Source: Acidobacteriota bacterium
GTDB lineage: Bacteria > Acidobacteriota > Vicinamibacteria > Vicinamibacterales > UBA2999
Length of the DNA stretch: 38,110 nucleotides
Direction: 5' to 3'
Assembly (NCBI GenBank): GCA_013140775.1
Contig: JABFSA010000032.1
Location: forward strand, 1-38,110
The position numbers were made by a program, and so were the translations under genes. This document shows, one piece after another, positions 1-7,931 of this stretch (the stretch's first letter is position 1; each line of letters opens with the position of its first letter). The notes below the pieces were generated by a model. That model saw nothing but the letters and a program-made list of their open reading frames with translations, searched no databases and was not told where the DNA came from.

Positions 1-722
1 TCGTTCGACCGCCCGCCTGAATAGACGTCGAACCGCCGGCGCGACCGGTTGATTCGCCACTTCATCAGTCGGTATCTGATCTCCGTCATGAGGTTGGTAC
101 GGCCGCCCTTCAAATACAGGTACGCCGCGACGAGTCCGCCGAGGTGAGTGGTGTGCGCGATTCCTCCTCCCGTCGCGGACATTGAGGAGTACAGCGAAAT
201 GCCCCCCATGATCATCACGAAGTACTTCGCCGGAATCGGAAAGAAGAAATACATGTAAATCGGACGATTGGGGAAGTACATCGCGTACGCGAGCAGGACG
301 CCGTACACAGCGCCAGACGCGCCAATCGTCAACGAGTTGTACAGGGAGGTCGAGAATGAGAACGGCAGAAACGAGAGGAGGATTGTCGTCAGCGCCGCGC
401 CTCCTCCAGCGACGAAGTAGAACTTCGTGAAGTACCGGCTACCCCACATCCGCTCCAGTTCGACGCCAAACATCCAGAGCGCCAGCATGTTGAACAGCAG
501 GTGAAAGATCCCGCCGTGCAGGAACATGTAGGTGATCGGCTGCCAGATCTGCAGGCGCTCCACGACATCTGCCGGGCGCAGTCCGAATGCCAGGGTTATC
601 GCCGGCACAACCGCGTCGAGCAGAAATGCCGCGACGTTGGCGATGACGATAGCCTTGATGGCGTAGGTCAGCGGCCCCGGTCCAATCGAATACGAGATGG
701 AAGAGGGATAACGCGAGCGCAT
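1..722 (-). CDS. Rhomboid family intramembrane serine protease (3' end cut by window)
   Basis: The frame opens with ATG at 722 and stays open to the window edge, giving 240 residues without a stop, so the C-terminus is missing. Rhomboids cleave transmembrane segments of membrane substrates inside the bilayer. Seen here: several hydrophobic helices, the HLLFNM loop motif after the first helices, the catalytic serine motif GASGAVYG, and a later helix with HTTHLGG that supplies the catalytic histidine. This order (HxxxN, GxSG, H) is diagnostic of active rhomboids. The basic stretch after the last visible helix (KWRINRSRRR) probably begins a cytoplasmic tail. The start lies 26 bp after the stop of the MFS gene, so it is probably the last visible gene of the minus-strand operon. 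The substrate cannot be inferred. Confidence 0.9.
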   Translation of the reverse strand, partial: MRSRYPSSISYSIGPGPLTYAIKAIVIANVAAFLLDAVVPAITLAFGLRPADVVERLQIWQPITYMFLHGGIFHLLFNMLALWMFGVELERMWGSRYFTKFYFVAGGGAALTTILLSFLPFSFSTSLYNSLTIGASGAVYGVLLAYAMYFPNRPIYMYFFFPIPAKYFVMIMGGISLYSSMSATGGGIAHTTHLGGLVAAYLYLKGGRTNLMTEIRYRLMKWRINRSRRRFDVYSGGRSN

Positions 723-748
723 GGGTTTCAGTGTGTGCCAACTGGCAT

Positions 749-1969
749 CTAGGGGGCAACGTCCCCGCCAGACGCTTCAGCCTGTCCGACGCTCGTAGCT
801 CGTGCGGGCACATGTCCGAACCTCCCCGAGGGAAGCGGCAGCGCGCACAACGCTGCGAGTATGGGCAGGAAAGCCATAGCCACGAGCGCTCGTTCGATGC
901 CCACACGGTCGGCCAGCATTCCCACGAACGGGACGCTGATGCCACCGGTGCCCCACGCGAAGCCCATCATCAGCGACGAGACCGTCGCCGCGCTGATCGG
1001 CGCGATCATCTGTGCAAACGTCACGTTGACGGGAAGTGTGGACTGCAACAGGAAGCCGCCAATCGAGATGATGGCAACGAAGGTCCAGCCGGTCTGCATC
1101 GGTCCGAGCGCCAGAAATGGCACCGCGAGCAGGAGCGACCAGATGATGACGTTGCGAGGTCCCCACCTGTCCGCCAGCGGCCCACCGAGGAATCCGCCCA
1201 CGCTGCTGGCAAAGAGATACAACGCGATTGCGGTACCTGCCTCGGTCACCGACATTCCTCTGCGCGTCAACATCACGGGCATGAAGGTGGAAAAGCTCAG
1301 GGCAGCGAGTGTTCGGAAGACGACGACCAGATAGAGCAGCACCAGAGGTTTTCGGTACGCCTTCAGCGCGCGAAAGCCAACGTCATCCCCGTGGTCGCCC
1401 AGACGCTCGATGGCTGGCATTCGGCGGAGGAACACCGCCAGCACGAGCAGCGCGGGAAGCATGAACACCGGTGTCCAGTGCAGTCCGTGGCGTTCTGCAA
1501 AGGGTGCGAAGAGCAATGGTCCGAGAGAGAAGCCCAGCGATCCGCCAGTGATGTGCACGGACATCACCAGACCCCTGCGATCTCCGCCGAGACGATGTGC
1601 GAGCGCGGCGGCCGGCGGGTGAAAGGCCGCGGCCCCAAGCCCGCCGAGCACCAGAATGACTCCGAGCATGAAGGGGCTCGAGGCGAGGCCGACCAGGGAT
1701 AACAGCGAGACAGCCACCAGAGGGCCGGCGATGAGGAACACACGCGGCCGCCATCGATCGGCGACGTGGCCGAAGCCAAGCTGCGCCACCGAATTCGCGA
1801 CGAGGAAACACATTTGGAGCGTGCCCGCCGCTGCCAGCGACAGGTTCAGGTGCGGGATGAGTAGCGGCAGAAGCGGGGCGTAGATGTTCGTGTAGCCGTC
1901 CACGATGAAGTGCGTGCTCGCAAGCAGCACGACCGTGGGATGCAGTCCGAAGAGCCGGCGATTCGTCAC
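749..1969 (-). CDS. MFS transporter, fosmidomycin-resistance (Fsr)-like
   Basis: A 406-residue polytopic protein with about 12 hydrophobic segments in two halves. The N-terminal half has the pattern of Fsr-type major facilitators: HFIVDGYTNIYAPLLPLL in helix 1, a GHVADRWRPR loop matching the MFS loop 2-3 signature, GAAAFHPPAA in helix 4, and SVHITGGSLGFSLGP in helix 5. A second Asp-Arg loop (GPLADRWGPR) starts the C-terminal half. Members export drugs or small metabolites by proton antiport; the substrate here is unknown. The ATG overlaps the murJ stop by 4 bp (ATGA), showing translational coupling. Placement after murJ may mean an envelope-related cargo, but that is only contextual. Resistance should not be assumed from the family name. 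Confidence 0.82.
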   Translation of the reverse strand: MTNRRLFGLHPTVVLLASTHFIVDGYTNIYAPLLPLLIPHLNLSLAAAGTLQMCFLVANSVAQLGFGHVADRWRPRVFLIAGPLVAVSLLSLVGLASSPFMLGVILVLGGLGAAAFHPPAAALAHRLGGDRRGLVMSVHITGGSLGFSLGPLLFAPFAERHGLHWTPVFMLPALLVLAVFLRRMPAIERLGDHGDDVGFRALKAYRKPLVLLYLVVVFRTLAALSFSTFMPVMLTRRGMSVTEAGTAIALYLFASSVGGFLGGPLADRWGPRNVIIWSLLLAVPFLALGPMQTGWTFVAIISIGGFLLQSTLPVNVTFAQMIAPISAATVSSLMMGFAWGTGGISVPFVGMLADRVGIERALVAMAFLPILAALCALPLPSGRFGHVPARATSVGQAEASGGDVAP

Positions 1970-3573
1970 GCCCCTGCCCGTCGTCTGCGCGCAAGCACAG
2001 CGATAGCCTCGCGGAACTCACGCACACGGAATACGTATGCGGATGCGGCCAGAACCGCCATCGCGACCCCGATCGTCGTGGCGAGCCGGACGATCTGAAG
2101 TGTCAGGCCGGAGCCCGGCATCAATCGAGCCGCTTCAACATCGACGAATGCTGCCGCGACGCCCATAACCATCGAGGCCAGGGCGATGCGAACGAGCGAA
2201 CTGAGCACGCGCCCTCCTTCGAGACCCTTGAGCCGTCGGCGAAGGAGAAGGAGGAGCAGCGCGGCATTGAACAGCGCCGCGATTGATGTGCCAAGGGCCA
2301 GACCGCGGTACCCCATGACGCCCACCAGGGCGATATTGAGCGCCGCGTTGGCCAGCACGGTAATACCGCTCACGATCACCGGCGTCCGATTTTGTCCGAG
2401 TGCGTAGAACACCGGTGAGCAGATGCGCACCACGGAATAGCCGATCAGCCCGAGTGCGTAGAACTGAACCGCGGCCGCAGTCGCGTTTGTATCGGCGGCG
2501 GTGAACGCGCCTCGCTCGAAGATCAACCTCACGATCGGAGGCGCGAGTACCATCAGGCCTACCGTCGCCGGGATGTTGAGCATGAGCATGAGCGCAAGGC
2601 CGTTCGCCACCGTGCCACGCGCCGCACTCTCATCGTTCATCGCGACGTGGCGGGAGACTGTCGGCAGAGTCGCTGTAGCGATCGAGACACCAAACAGTCC
2701 GATCGGCAGGTACATCAGCCGGAAGGCGTAGTTCAGCCACGACACGGCGCCGGTGCCTTCTCCCGTTGCGAGCACGGTGTTCACCAGCACGTTCACCTGT
2801 GTCGCCGCCAGGCCGATCGTGCCTGGTCCCATCAGCACGAGAACTCGCCGGAAGTTCTGATCGCGCCAATCGAGGATCGGGCGATACCGGAATCCTTCAC
2901 TGCGGAGGCTTGGCCATTGCAGCGCGAGCTGCGCGACTCCTCCGAGCAGTGAACCGATGACGATCGCCGTGATCGGCGGCCAGCCGAACAGGGGCATCAC
3001 AGGCACGAGCGTCAATGCACACACGATCGTCGCCACGTTGAACATGGCCGGCGACAGCGCCGGAATGAAGAACCGGTGCAGTGAATTGAGCATCCCCATG
3101 AACGCCGCGGCCACTGCGACAAACGTGAGGAACGGCAGCAGCAGTCGTGTCAGGAAGACCGTCAGCTCGAACTTTCCGGGAACGCTGCGATACGCCCCGG
3201 CGAAAACGCCCACGAGCGGCTCGGCAAAGATGATCCCGAGAATGACGAGCACCGCCGTGATCACGATGAGGCCGTTGATCACAAGATTCCCGAGACGCCA
3301 CGCGGAATCCTTGCCCTCGGTCGTGAGGTGACGCGTGAAGGTCGGAACGAAGGCGCTGCTCATCGCGCCTTCGGCGAACAGATCGCGCACCAGATTCGGG
3401 ACGCGAAACGCGACGTTATACGCGTCTGTCGCGTCACCGGCGCCGAACAGCGCCGCCAGGACCTGCTCGCGGACGACGCCCAGGATGCGACTCGTCATCG
3501 TCGCTGCGCCAGCAGACGCAGCAGACCGGGCGAGCGTGGAGGAAGGAGAAGACGGAGTTGGGCTAGGCGCCAA
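1966..3573 (-). CDS. murJ: Lipid II flippase MurJ (MviN family)
   Basis: A 535-residue protein with about 14 predicted membrane segments, the usual MurJ size. MurJ flips undecaprenyl-linked lipid II to the outer face of the cytoplasmic membrane for peptidoglycan polymerisation. The N-terminal signature is clear: SRILGVVREQ, then GAGDATDAYNVAFRVPN, then LFAEGAMSSAFVPTF. The family's conserved arginines fall in these segments. The start is TTG at 3573, overlapping the end of yqeY by 11 bp. The next in-frame ATG (residue 26) would remove part of helix 1, so TTG is preferred although no good ribosome site is visible. MurJ sits outside the dcw cluster but in the adjoining divergent operon, so all lipid II steps from MraY to the flippase are within about 18 kb. 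Confidence 0.95.
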   Translation of the reverse strand: MAPSPTPSSPSSTLARSAASAGAATMTSRILGVVREQVLAALFGAGDATDAYNVAFRVPNLVRDLFAEGAMSSAFVPTFTRHLTTEGKDSAWRLGNLVINGLIVITAVLVILGIIFAEPLVGVFAGAYRSVPGKFELTVFLTRLLLPFLTFVAVAAAFMGMLNSLHRFFIPALSPAMFNVATIVCALTLVPVMPLFGWPPITAIVIGSLLGGVAQLALQWPSLRSEGFRYRPILDWRDQNFRRVLVLMGPGTIGLAATQVNVLVNTVLATGEGTGAVSWLNYAFRLMYLPIGLFGVSIATATLPTVSRHVAMNDESAARGTVANGLALMLMLNIPATVGLMVLAPPIVRLIFERGAFTAADTNATAAAVQFYALGLIGYSVVRICSPVFYALGQNRTPVIVSGITVLANAALNIALVGVMGYRGLALGTSIAALFNAALLLLLLRRRLKGLEGGRVLSSLVRIALASMVMGVAAAFVDVEAARLMPGSGLTLQIVRLATTIGVAMAVLAASAYVFRVREFREAIAVLARRRRAGA

Positions 3574-4012
3574 GCGTGCGGCGGACTGATTCGTTGATGG
3601 TCCGGCCGTCGGCGTTCTTGCCGGCGAGCTTGGGCATGACCGCCTTCATCACTTTGCCGATGTCCTTCGCCGACGTGGCGCCTGTTTCGGCGATGGCAGC
3701 GGAGACCGCTGCGTCGATCTCTTCGGCTGTTGCGGCGGCTGGAAGGTACTCGTTGAGTACCTCAATCTCCTTGGTTTCCTTGTCCACCAGATCCGTACGG
3801 CCGGCCTTGGCGAACTGTTCGATCGAATCGCGGCGCTGCTTGACGAGCGTCGCCACAACCTGCACGGCGTCAGCGTCGTCCAGATCACGACCCTTCTCGA
3901 CGCTCTTGTTCATGAGCGCCGACTTGACCATGCGCAGTGCGGACAGACGCGGAGCATCCTTGGCTTTCATCGCAGCAGTGATGTCGGCGTTGACCTTGTC
4001 AGTTAATCGCAT
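3563..4012 (-). CDS. yqeY: YqeY family protein (GatB/Yqey domain)
   Basis: A 149-residue soluble helical protein matching the full length of the YqeY family (about 150 residues). The family resembles the C-terminal tRNA-binding tail domain of GatB, the amidotransferase subunit. A role in tRNA-linked amidation is assumed but unproven. Visible signatures are the basic helical N-terminus with ALRMVKSALMNKSVEK, the central EIEVLNEYLPAAAT, and the C-terminal DIGKVMKAVMPKLAGKNADGR, the family's most conserved stretch. The ATG is preceded by GAGGT. In many bacteria yqeY lies between rpsU and dnaG; here it has left that neighbourhood and is fused translationally to murJ by an 11-bp overlap, while dnaG-rpoD lies at the other end of this window. 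Confidence 0.93.
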   Translation of the reverse strand: MRLTDKVNADITAAMKAKDAPRLSALRMVKSALMNKSVEKGRDLDDADAVQVVATLVKQRRDSIEQFAKAGRTDLVDKETKEIEVLNEYLPAAATAEEIDAAVSAAIAETGATSAKDIGKVMKAVMPKLAGKNADGRTINESVRRTLGA

Positions 4013-4042
4013 ATACCTCAGACGGGTGGCGTACTGCCCGCG

Positions 4043-5086
4043 TTAGTGATCCTGGTCGGAGTCGCCGTACGAAATGTGCCAGCCGTCAGTGTCTTCGTAA
4101 AAGCCCTTCGGCACCTGAACCGCGTTGACCTTGACGCTGACCTCGAGCGTTGACTTGACGTTGAAGTATCCATTGCGGCGCAGCACACGGCGAAACGTTC
4201 CGTGCATGGCATAACAGCGAACCTTGTCGGCGTCCTCTGTACGCGCGGCCCGATCGACCCAGCGCAGCAGCGTCTTCAGCCCTGACACGTCGTCGGGATC
4301 GACCAGGAAGTCCACGAGCATCGTGGCGCGTCCCAGCGGCTCGTGACGGTGGCGATACACCGCGTAGCCGTGCAGTTCGCCCTGCCGGCGCAACGCGACG
4401 ATGGAGTAGCGGACGTGCGGGGGCTCGACGTAACGCCAGTTCAGATAGGGGGCATCGCGTCGAACCGCAAGATCGAACTTGGGCGCGAGCTTCTCCCAGA
4501 GCGCATTGAACGATGAGTCGAAGCGACGGATCGGTTCACACTCGGCCCGCAGCGGACGCGATCTCGACACAATCTGGACGAAGGGCGCCGAGACCGCAGA
4601 GACGAAGCGGTTCAATGCGGTGGGCCAATGCGGCAGGCGAACGGCGCGGCGAGTCAGCGGCTTGACGAGGCATGGCAGCAGATGTGCCGGCGGCCAGTGA
4701 AGGCGGTCGAGCATTCTTCTGGACTGACCGGGTGCGCCGAGCATCAACACAGCCCCGGTGTTCCGATCCCACGCCCTCAGAAGCGCTTCGTCGAGACCCT
4801 GACTGTCGCGCTCGGGCGCGACGAGTGCCCCGGTACCCCAGGCGCCTTCGACCTCCATTCCCTTCAGCGATACGCGTACGGGGAGCGTCGGATACTGGCC
4901 GACAACTGTTGGCCCTTCGCGGGCGACCCAGATGCCAGGCTGTCCGCTCGGGTTGTATGGGTTGCGGCGATGTTGCCAGTCCCAGCGCAGTCGATTGGCT
5001 TCGGCGGCGTCGGGGCCGTGCGTACGGCGGTAGAGCGTGTCTACTCCGCGACGGTCGTCCGGCCTGAAGCGATCGATCTCTGACAT
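4043..5086 (-). CDS. GNAT-like acyltransferase, probably two-domain
   Basis: A 347-residue soluble protein with no signal peptide or membrane segment. The N-terminal part (roughly 1-130) reads as a GNAT-like fold: FRPDDRRGVDTLYRRTHG, then a strand-rich WVAREGPTVVGQYPTLPVRV, then a GAWGTGALVAPERDSQGL stretch where the acetyl-CoA pyrophosphate loop would be expected. The C-terminal part (about 190-340) has APYLNWRYVEPP and YSIVALRRQGELHGYAVYR, features common in uncharacterised acyltransferases of exopolysaccharide loci. The substrate is unknown. It lies 36 bp after the STN-domain gene and 30 bp before yqeY, so it is probably co-transcribed with the sugar-nucleotide genes. No clear Shine-Dalgarno is seen. 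A FemAB-like relationship is possible. Confidence 0.6.
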   Translation of the reverse strand: MSEIDRFRPDDRRGVDTLYRRTHGPDAAEANRLRWDWQHRRNPYNPSGQPGIWVAREGPTVVGQYPTLPVRVSLKGMEVEGAWGTGALVAPERDSQGLDEALLRAWDRNTGAVLMLGAPGQSRRMLDRLHWPPAHLLPCLVKPLTRRAVRLPHWPTALNRFVSAVSAPFVQIVSRSRPLRAECEPIRRFDSSFNALWEKLAPKFDLAVRRDAPYLNWRYVEPPHVRYSIVALRRQGELHGYAVYRHRHEPLGRATMLVDFLVDPDDVSGLKTLLRWVDRAARTEDADKVRCYAMHGTFRRVLRRNGYFNVKSTLEVSVKVNAVQVPKGFYEDTDGWHISYGDSDQDH

Positions 5087-5121
5087 GTAATCGTGAACGG
5101 CGATGAACGAGGCCGCGACGA

Positions 5122-5853
5122 CTATTGTACGCGCGCTGGTCCTGGTCGTTGCCCCTGCGGCACAGGCGTCACGACTCCGGGAGTGGCCGAGGACCCGGCC
5201 GGGATACCGAACGGGTTGCCCGGAGTCGTGCGCACCGCGGGGACATCGTCGTCAGGCGGCTGCTGGTCGTCCGCGTCGGTGTCGGTGTCGGTGTTCGGGT
5301 TCTGAACAATCGCTGGCCGAAGCCGGGGATCTGCAGGACGCGGTGGCTGATTTGATCCGGCCTCCTGAGCCTCTGGCTGCTCGGCGACCGCGTCGTCGGG
5401 CTCACCGGGTTCGGATGTCGGTTGAGGCGGCCTTCCAAAAATCGGCGGCCGCTGCGGAGCTGGCCTCGCGGCATTCGCGGGCGGCGGAGGCGTTCGAGGC
5501 GGTGCACTCGTCGGCAGAATCAGGATGCGATCGAACATGGAGACGCCCGTCGAGCCTGCACGTCGAGGGGCAATCATGTAACCCGACACTCCGCGCAGGA
5601 GGATGTCGAGTGCCTGGCGTTCAGGCACGCTTGCGAGTTCCAGCGTGACCGGTGGGCCAACGACGCCATCACCATTCACCACCGTGACGCCGCCAAGGCG
5701 CGCCCATTCGGCCAGGATGGCCCGGATCGGCGCATCCTTCGCGGCGAGATTGACTCTGCCTTCGCTGAATTCGAGGCGGACTGCCTGCTGGGCTTCGGCG
5801 GAGAGAACCGACGCGAGAAGAATGGCCGTCACGGTCGCTACACGGAACGCCAT
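5122..5853 (-). CDS. Periplasmic STN (secretin/TonB N-terminal) domain protein with Pro-rich tail
   Basis: A 243-residue exported protein. Residues 1-21 form a Sec signal peptide ending AEA-Q. Residues about 25-115 match the short STN domain seen at the N-terminus of secretins and TonB-dependent signalling receptors: LEFSEGRVNLAAKDAPIRAIL, EWARLGGVTVVNGDGV, VTLELASVPERQALDILL. After that comes only a long Pro, Ala, Asp and Gln-rich region with no beta barrel or secretin core, so it is a stand-alone STN protein. A GACACC hexanucleotide repeat encodes an alternating Thr-Asp run (about residue 190). No Shine-Dalgarno is seen, and a TACAAT box ends 8 bp before the ATG. The function is unknown; it may bind an envelope component or pair with a secretin encoded elsewhere. 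Confidence 0.75.
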   Translation of the reverse strand: MAFRVATVTAILLASVLSAEAQQAVRLEFSEGRVNLAAKDAPIRAILAEWARLGGVTVVNGDGVVGPPVTLELASVPERQALDILLRGVSGYMIAPRRAGSTGVSMFDRILILPTSAPPRTPPPPANAARPAPQRPPIFGRPPQPTSEPGEPDDAVAEQPEAQEAGSNQPPRPADPRLRPAIVQNPNTDTDTDADDQQPPDDDVPAVRTTPGNPFGIPAGSSATPGVVTPVPQGQRPGPARVQ

Positions 5854-5861
5854 AGGTCTGA

Positions 5862-5867
5862 ATTGTA
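5862..5867 (-). promoter_or_regulatory. Candidate -10 box giving a near-leaderless mRNA for the STN gene
   Basis: On the minus strand TACAAT (5 of 6 to TATAAT) ends 8 nt before the ATG at 5853, so transcription would start about 2-3 nt before the start codon. No Shine-Dalgarno precedes the ATG, as expected for a leaderless message. The -35 region is poor, which lowers confidence. Confidence 0.4.
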
Positions 5868-5899
5868 AACCCGTTCGTGCGTCGCGAGCGTCCTGCCGA

Positions 5900-6862
5900 T
5901 CAGCCTTGCCGGGCGTGCTCGATGACGCGGCGGATGATTTCTTCCAGCCCCACCTTCGGCTCGTAGCCGATCAGGGCATTGAGCTTGGAAATGTCAGGGA
6001 CGCGCCGGGGCATGTCCTCGAATCCGGCTTCGTAGGCCTGATCGTACGGAATCAGCTGGATGGGCGAGTGGCTGCCCGCCTGCGCCTTCACGCGTTCAGC
6101 AAGGTGATGAATCGAGATTTCGCCCCGATTGCCGATGTTGAACACCTCTCCAACCGCGCGTGGCTCGGATGCCAGTGCCACGAGCGCGTCAACGACGTCG
6201 CCGACGTACGTGAAGCTGCGTGACTGCGTGCCATCGCCGAACACAGTGATAGGTTCGCCCGCCAGCGCCTGCCGGACAAAGGTGGGCAGCACCATGCCGT
6301 ACTGGCCGGTCTGTCGTGGTCCCACGGTATTGAAGAGCCGGGCGACCACGACCGGCAGCTTCTTTTCTTTCCAGTACGCGAGCGCGAGGAACTCGTCGAT
6401 GAGCTTGCTGCACGCGTACGCCCACCGATGCTTCTCTGAGGGTCCCAGTACGAGATCCGCGTTCTCGCGGAACGGCACGTCCGCACTCTTGCCGTACACC
6501 TCTGAGGTGGACGCGATGATGACGAGCTTCCGCTTCTTGTTGGCGTGCTTCAGCACGACCTCGGTGCCATGCACATTGGTTTCGATGGTGTGCACAGGAC
6601 GCTCGACGATGAGCTTCACGCCCACCGCGGCGGCGAGGTGAAACACGACATCGCTGCCGTCGATCATCTCCGCGAGGAGCGACTCATTCGTGATGGAGTC
6701 AACGATGTAGGAGAAGCGCGGGGATCGTTTGAGATGTGCGATGTTCTCGATCGACCCAGTCGAGAGATCGTCGATGACGGCTACGTCGTGGTTGAGCTCG
6801 AGAAGACGTTCGGCCAGGTGGGAGCCGATGAAGCCCGAACCGCCGGTGATGAGCGCTTTCAT
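5900..6862 (-). CDS. NAD-dependent epimerase/dehydratase (extended SDR, nucleotide-sugar)
   Basis: A 320-residue extended short-chain dehydrogenase. The Rossmann motif GGSGFIGS is at residues 7-14, DDLSTG follows the second strand, STSEVYG is at 118-124, and the catalytic pair is Tyr149 and Lys153 in YACSK. The C-terminal substrate-binding half has NTVGPRQTGQYGMVLP and the GDGTQSRSFTYVGD motif. These fit UDP-glucuronate decarboxylases and UDP-glucose 4-epimerases that act on cytosolic sugar nucleotides for cell-surface polysaccharides. TQSRSFTYV is closer to the UDP-xylose synthase group, but the exact reaction cannot be fixed by eye. It starts 19 bp after the stop of a second SDR gene, forming a small sugar-nucleotide operon with the upstream GT2 enzyme. 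Confidence 0.85.
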   Translation of the reverse strand: MKALITGGSGFIGSHLAERLLELNHDVAVIDDLSTGSIENIAHLKRSPRFSYIVDSITNESLLAEMIDGSDVVFHLAAAVGVKLIVERPVHTIETNVHGTEVVLKHANKKRKLVIIASTSEVYGKSADVPFRENADLVLGPSEKHRWAYACSKLIDEFLALAYWKEKKLPVVVARLFNTVGPRQTGQYGMVLPTFVRQALAGEPITVFGDGTQSRSFTYVGDVVDALVALASEPRAVGEVFNIGNRGEISIHHLAERVKAQAGSHSPIQLIPYDQAYEAGFEDMPRRVPDISKLNALIGYEPKVGLEEIIRRVIEHARQG

Positions 6863-6881
6863 TCGATCGCCGCAGTTCCGC

Positions 6882-7931
6882 TCACCGCGTGCTCACCTGT
6901 GAAGGCGTCGCTGGCAAGTAATGTTCCGCGTAGGCGCGGTAGAAGCTCAACGTGCGCTCCAGCCCCTCCCGAAGCGCCGTGACAGGTCGCCAGCCAAGCG
7001 TGCGCTGGATCAGGCTCGAGTCAGCATAGAAGTCGCCGATGTCGATTGCCTTCTTTTCCGGCGGCCATTCGATGCACTGGTAACGGCCGGTTCCGGCGAT
7101 CGAGACGAGCAAGTCAACGAGACTGCGGTGCGCGATTGGCTCAAGGCCGCCGACGTTGAACACCAATCCGTTCGACGCGTCGCTTGCGCCCGCGCGCAGA
7201 AACGCATCGGCCGCGTCGTCTACAAAGACGAAGTCACGGAGCTGTGAGCCGTCGCCGTAGATCTGAATCTCGCGGTCCTCCAGCGCCAGCCGGATAAACC
7301 ACGCGATGAAGCCCTGGCGATTGTGTTTGATCAGTTGGCGTGGTCCATAGACGTTGGTGAGCCGAAGAGAACAGGCTCGCACGCCGAACACGTCGTTGTA
7401 CACCAGGTGATAGTACTCGCCCGCGGCCTTGTTGATGCCGTTGACGTCAGTCGGCTTCACGAGATGCCGCTCCGTCACCGGCAGGCTGTCCGGGCGTCCG
7501 TACACCTGTCGTGTTCCAGCGAAGACGACCTTCGCGCTCGGGTTGTATCGGCGGCACGCCTCGAGGATCGAGAGCTGCGCCCGGCAGTTGATCTCGAGAT
7601 CCGTGTAGGGATCCCGCATGCTGTCGATGTGGCTGACCTGCCCGGCCAGGTTGAAGATGACCTCCTGGTCGCCGACCAGGTGATTCATCGTGCTTCCCTG
7701 ACGAATGTCCGCGATGTTGACGCGTACCCGCGCTTCGATGTCGGCGACGTTGAACAGATTGCCGCCGTAGTCGGGAATCAGTGAATCGACGATGAGTACG
7801 CGCGCTCCAAGATCCACGAGCTGGTGGGCGAGTGCGCTGCCGATGAAGCCGAGACCGCCGGTGATCATCACCCGACGGTCACGATAGAAAGCTCGATAGT
7901 CCGCGCTGTCTGGCGCCGTGCCTTCGATCAT
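6882..7931 (-). CDS. SDR-family nucleotide-sugar epimerase/dehydratase with Asn replacing the catalytic Tyr
   Basis: An extended SDR of 349 residues from the ATG at 7931. That start overlaps the glycosyltransferase stop as ATGA and is preferred over an in-frame ATG at 8033, which would overlap the neighbour by over 100 bp with a low-complexity extension. GGLGFIGS (residues 25-32) is the NAD(P) loop, NLAGQVSHIDS the usual strand 4 region, and GTRQVYG (139-145) the Ser/Thr motif. The position of the YxxxK tyrosine reads NGINK: Asn164 with Lys168 retained. GDGSQLRDFVFVDD follows in the C-terminal half. I recall DVNGINK in a wider SDR group, so this may be a family trait rather than a local mutation. 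The substrate is unknown; cell-surface glycan synthesis is inferred from its neighbours. Confidence 0.82.
   Translation of the reverse strand: MIEGTAPDSADYRAFYRDRRVMITGGLGFIGSALAHQLVDLGARVLIVDSLIPDYGGNLFNVADIEARVRVNIADIRQGSTMNHLVGDQEVIFNLAGQVSHIDSMRDPYTDLEINCRAQLSILEACRRYNPSAKVVFAGTRQVYGRPDSLPVTERHLVKPTDVNGINKAAGEYYHLVYNDVFGVRACSLRLTNVYGPRQLIKHNRQGFIAWFIRLALEDREIQIYGDGSQLRDFVFVDDAADAFLRAGASDASNGLVFNVGGLEPIAHRSLVDLLVSIAGTGRYQCIEWPPEKKAIDIGDFYADSSLIQRTLGWRPVTALREGLERTLSFYRAYAEHYLPATPSQVSTR

Noticed and set aside
735..746. TGCCA-AC-TGGCA palindrome between MFS and rhomboid genes
   Set aside because: Too short to interpret as an operator in a 26-bp intra-operon gap.
731..1702. A 323-codon plus-strand frame opposite the MFS gene
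   Set aside because: Low-complexity, Arg/His/Glu-rich translation with no membrane or domain pattern; shadow of the transporter.
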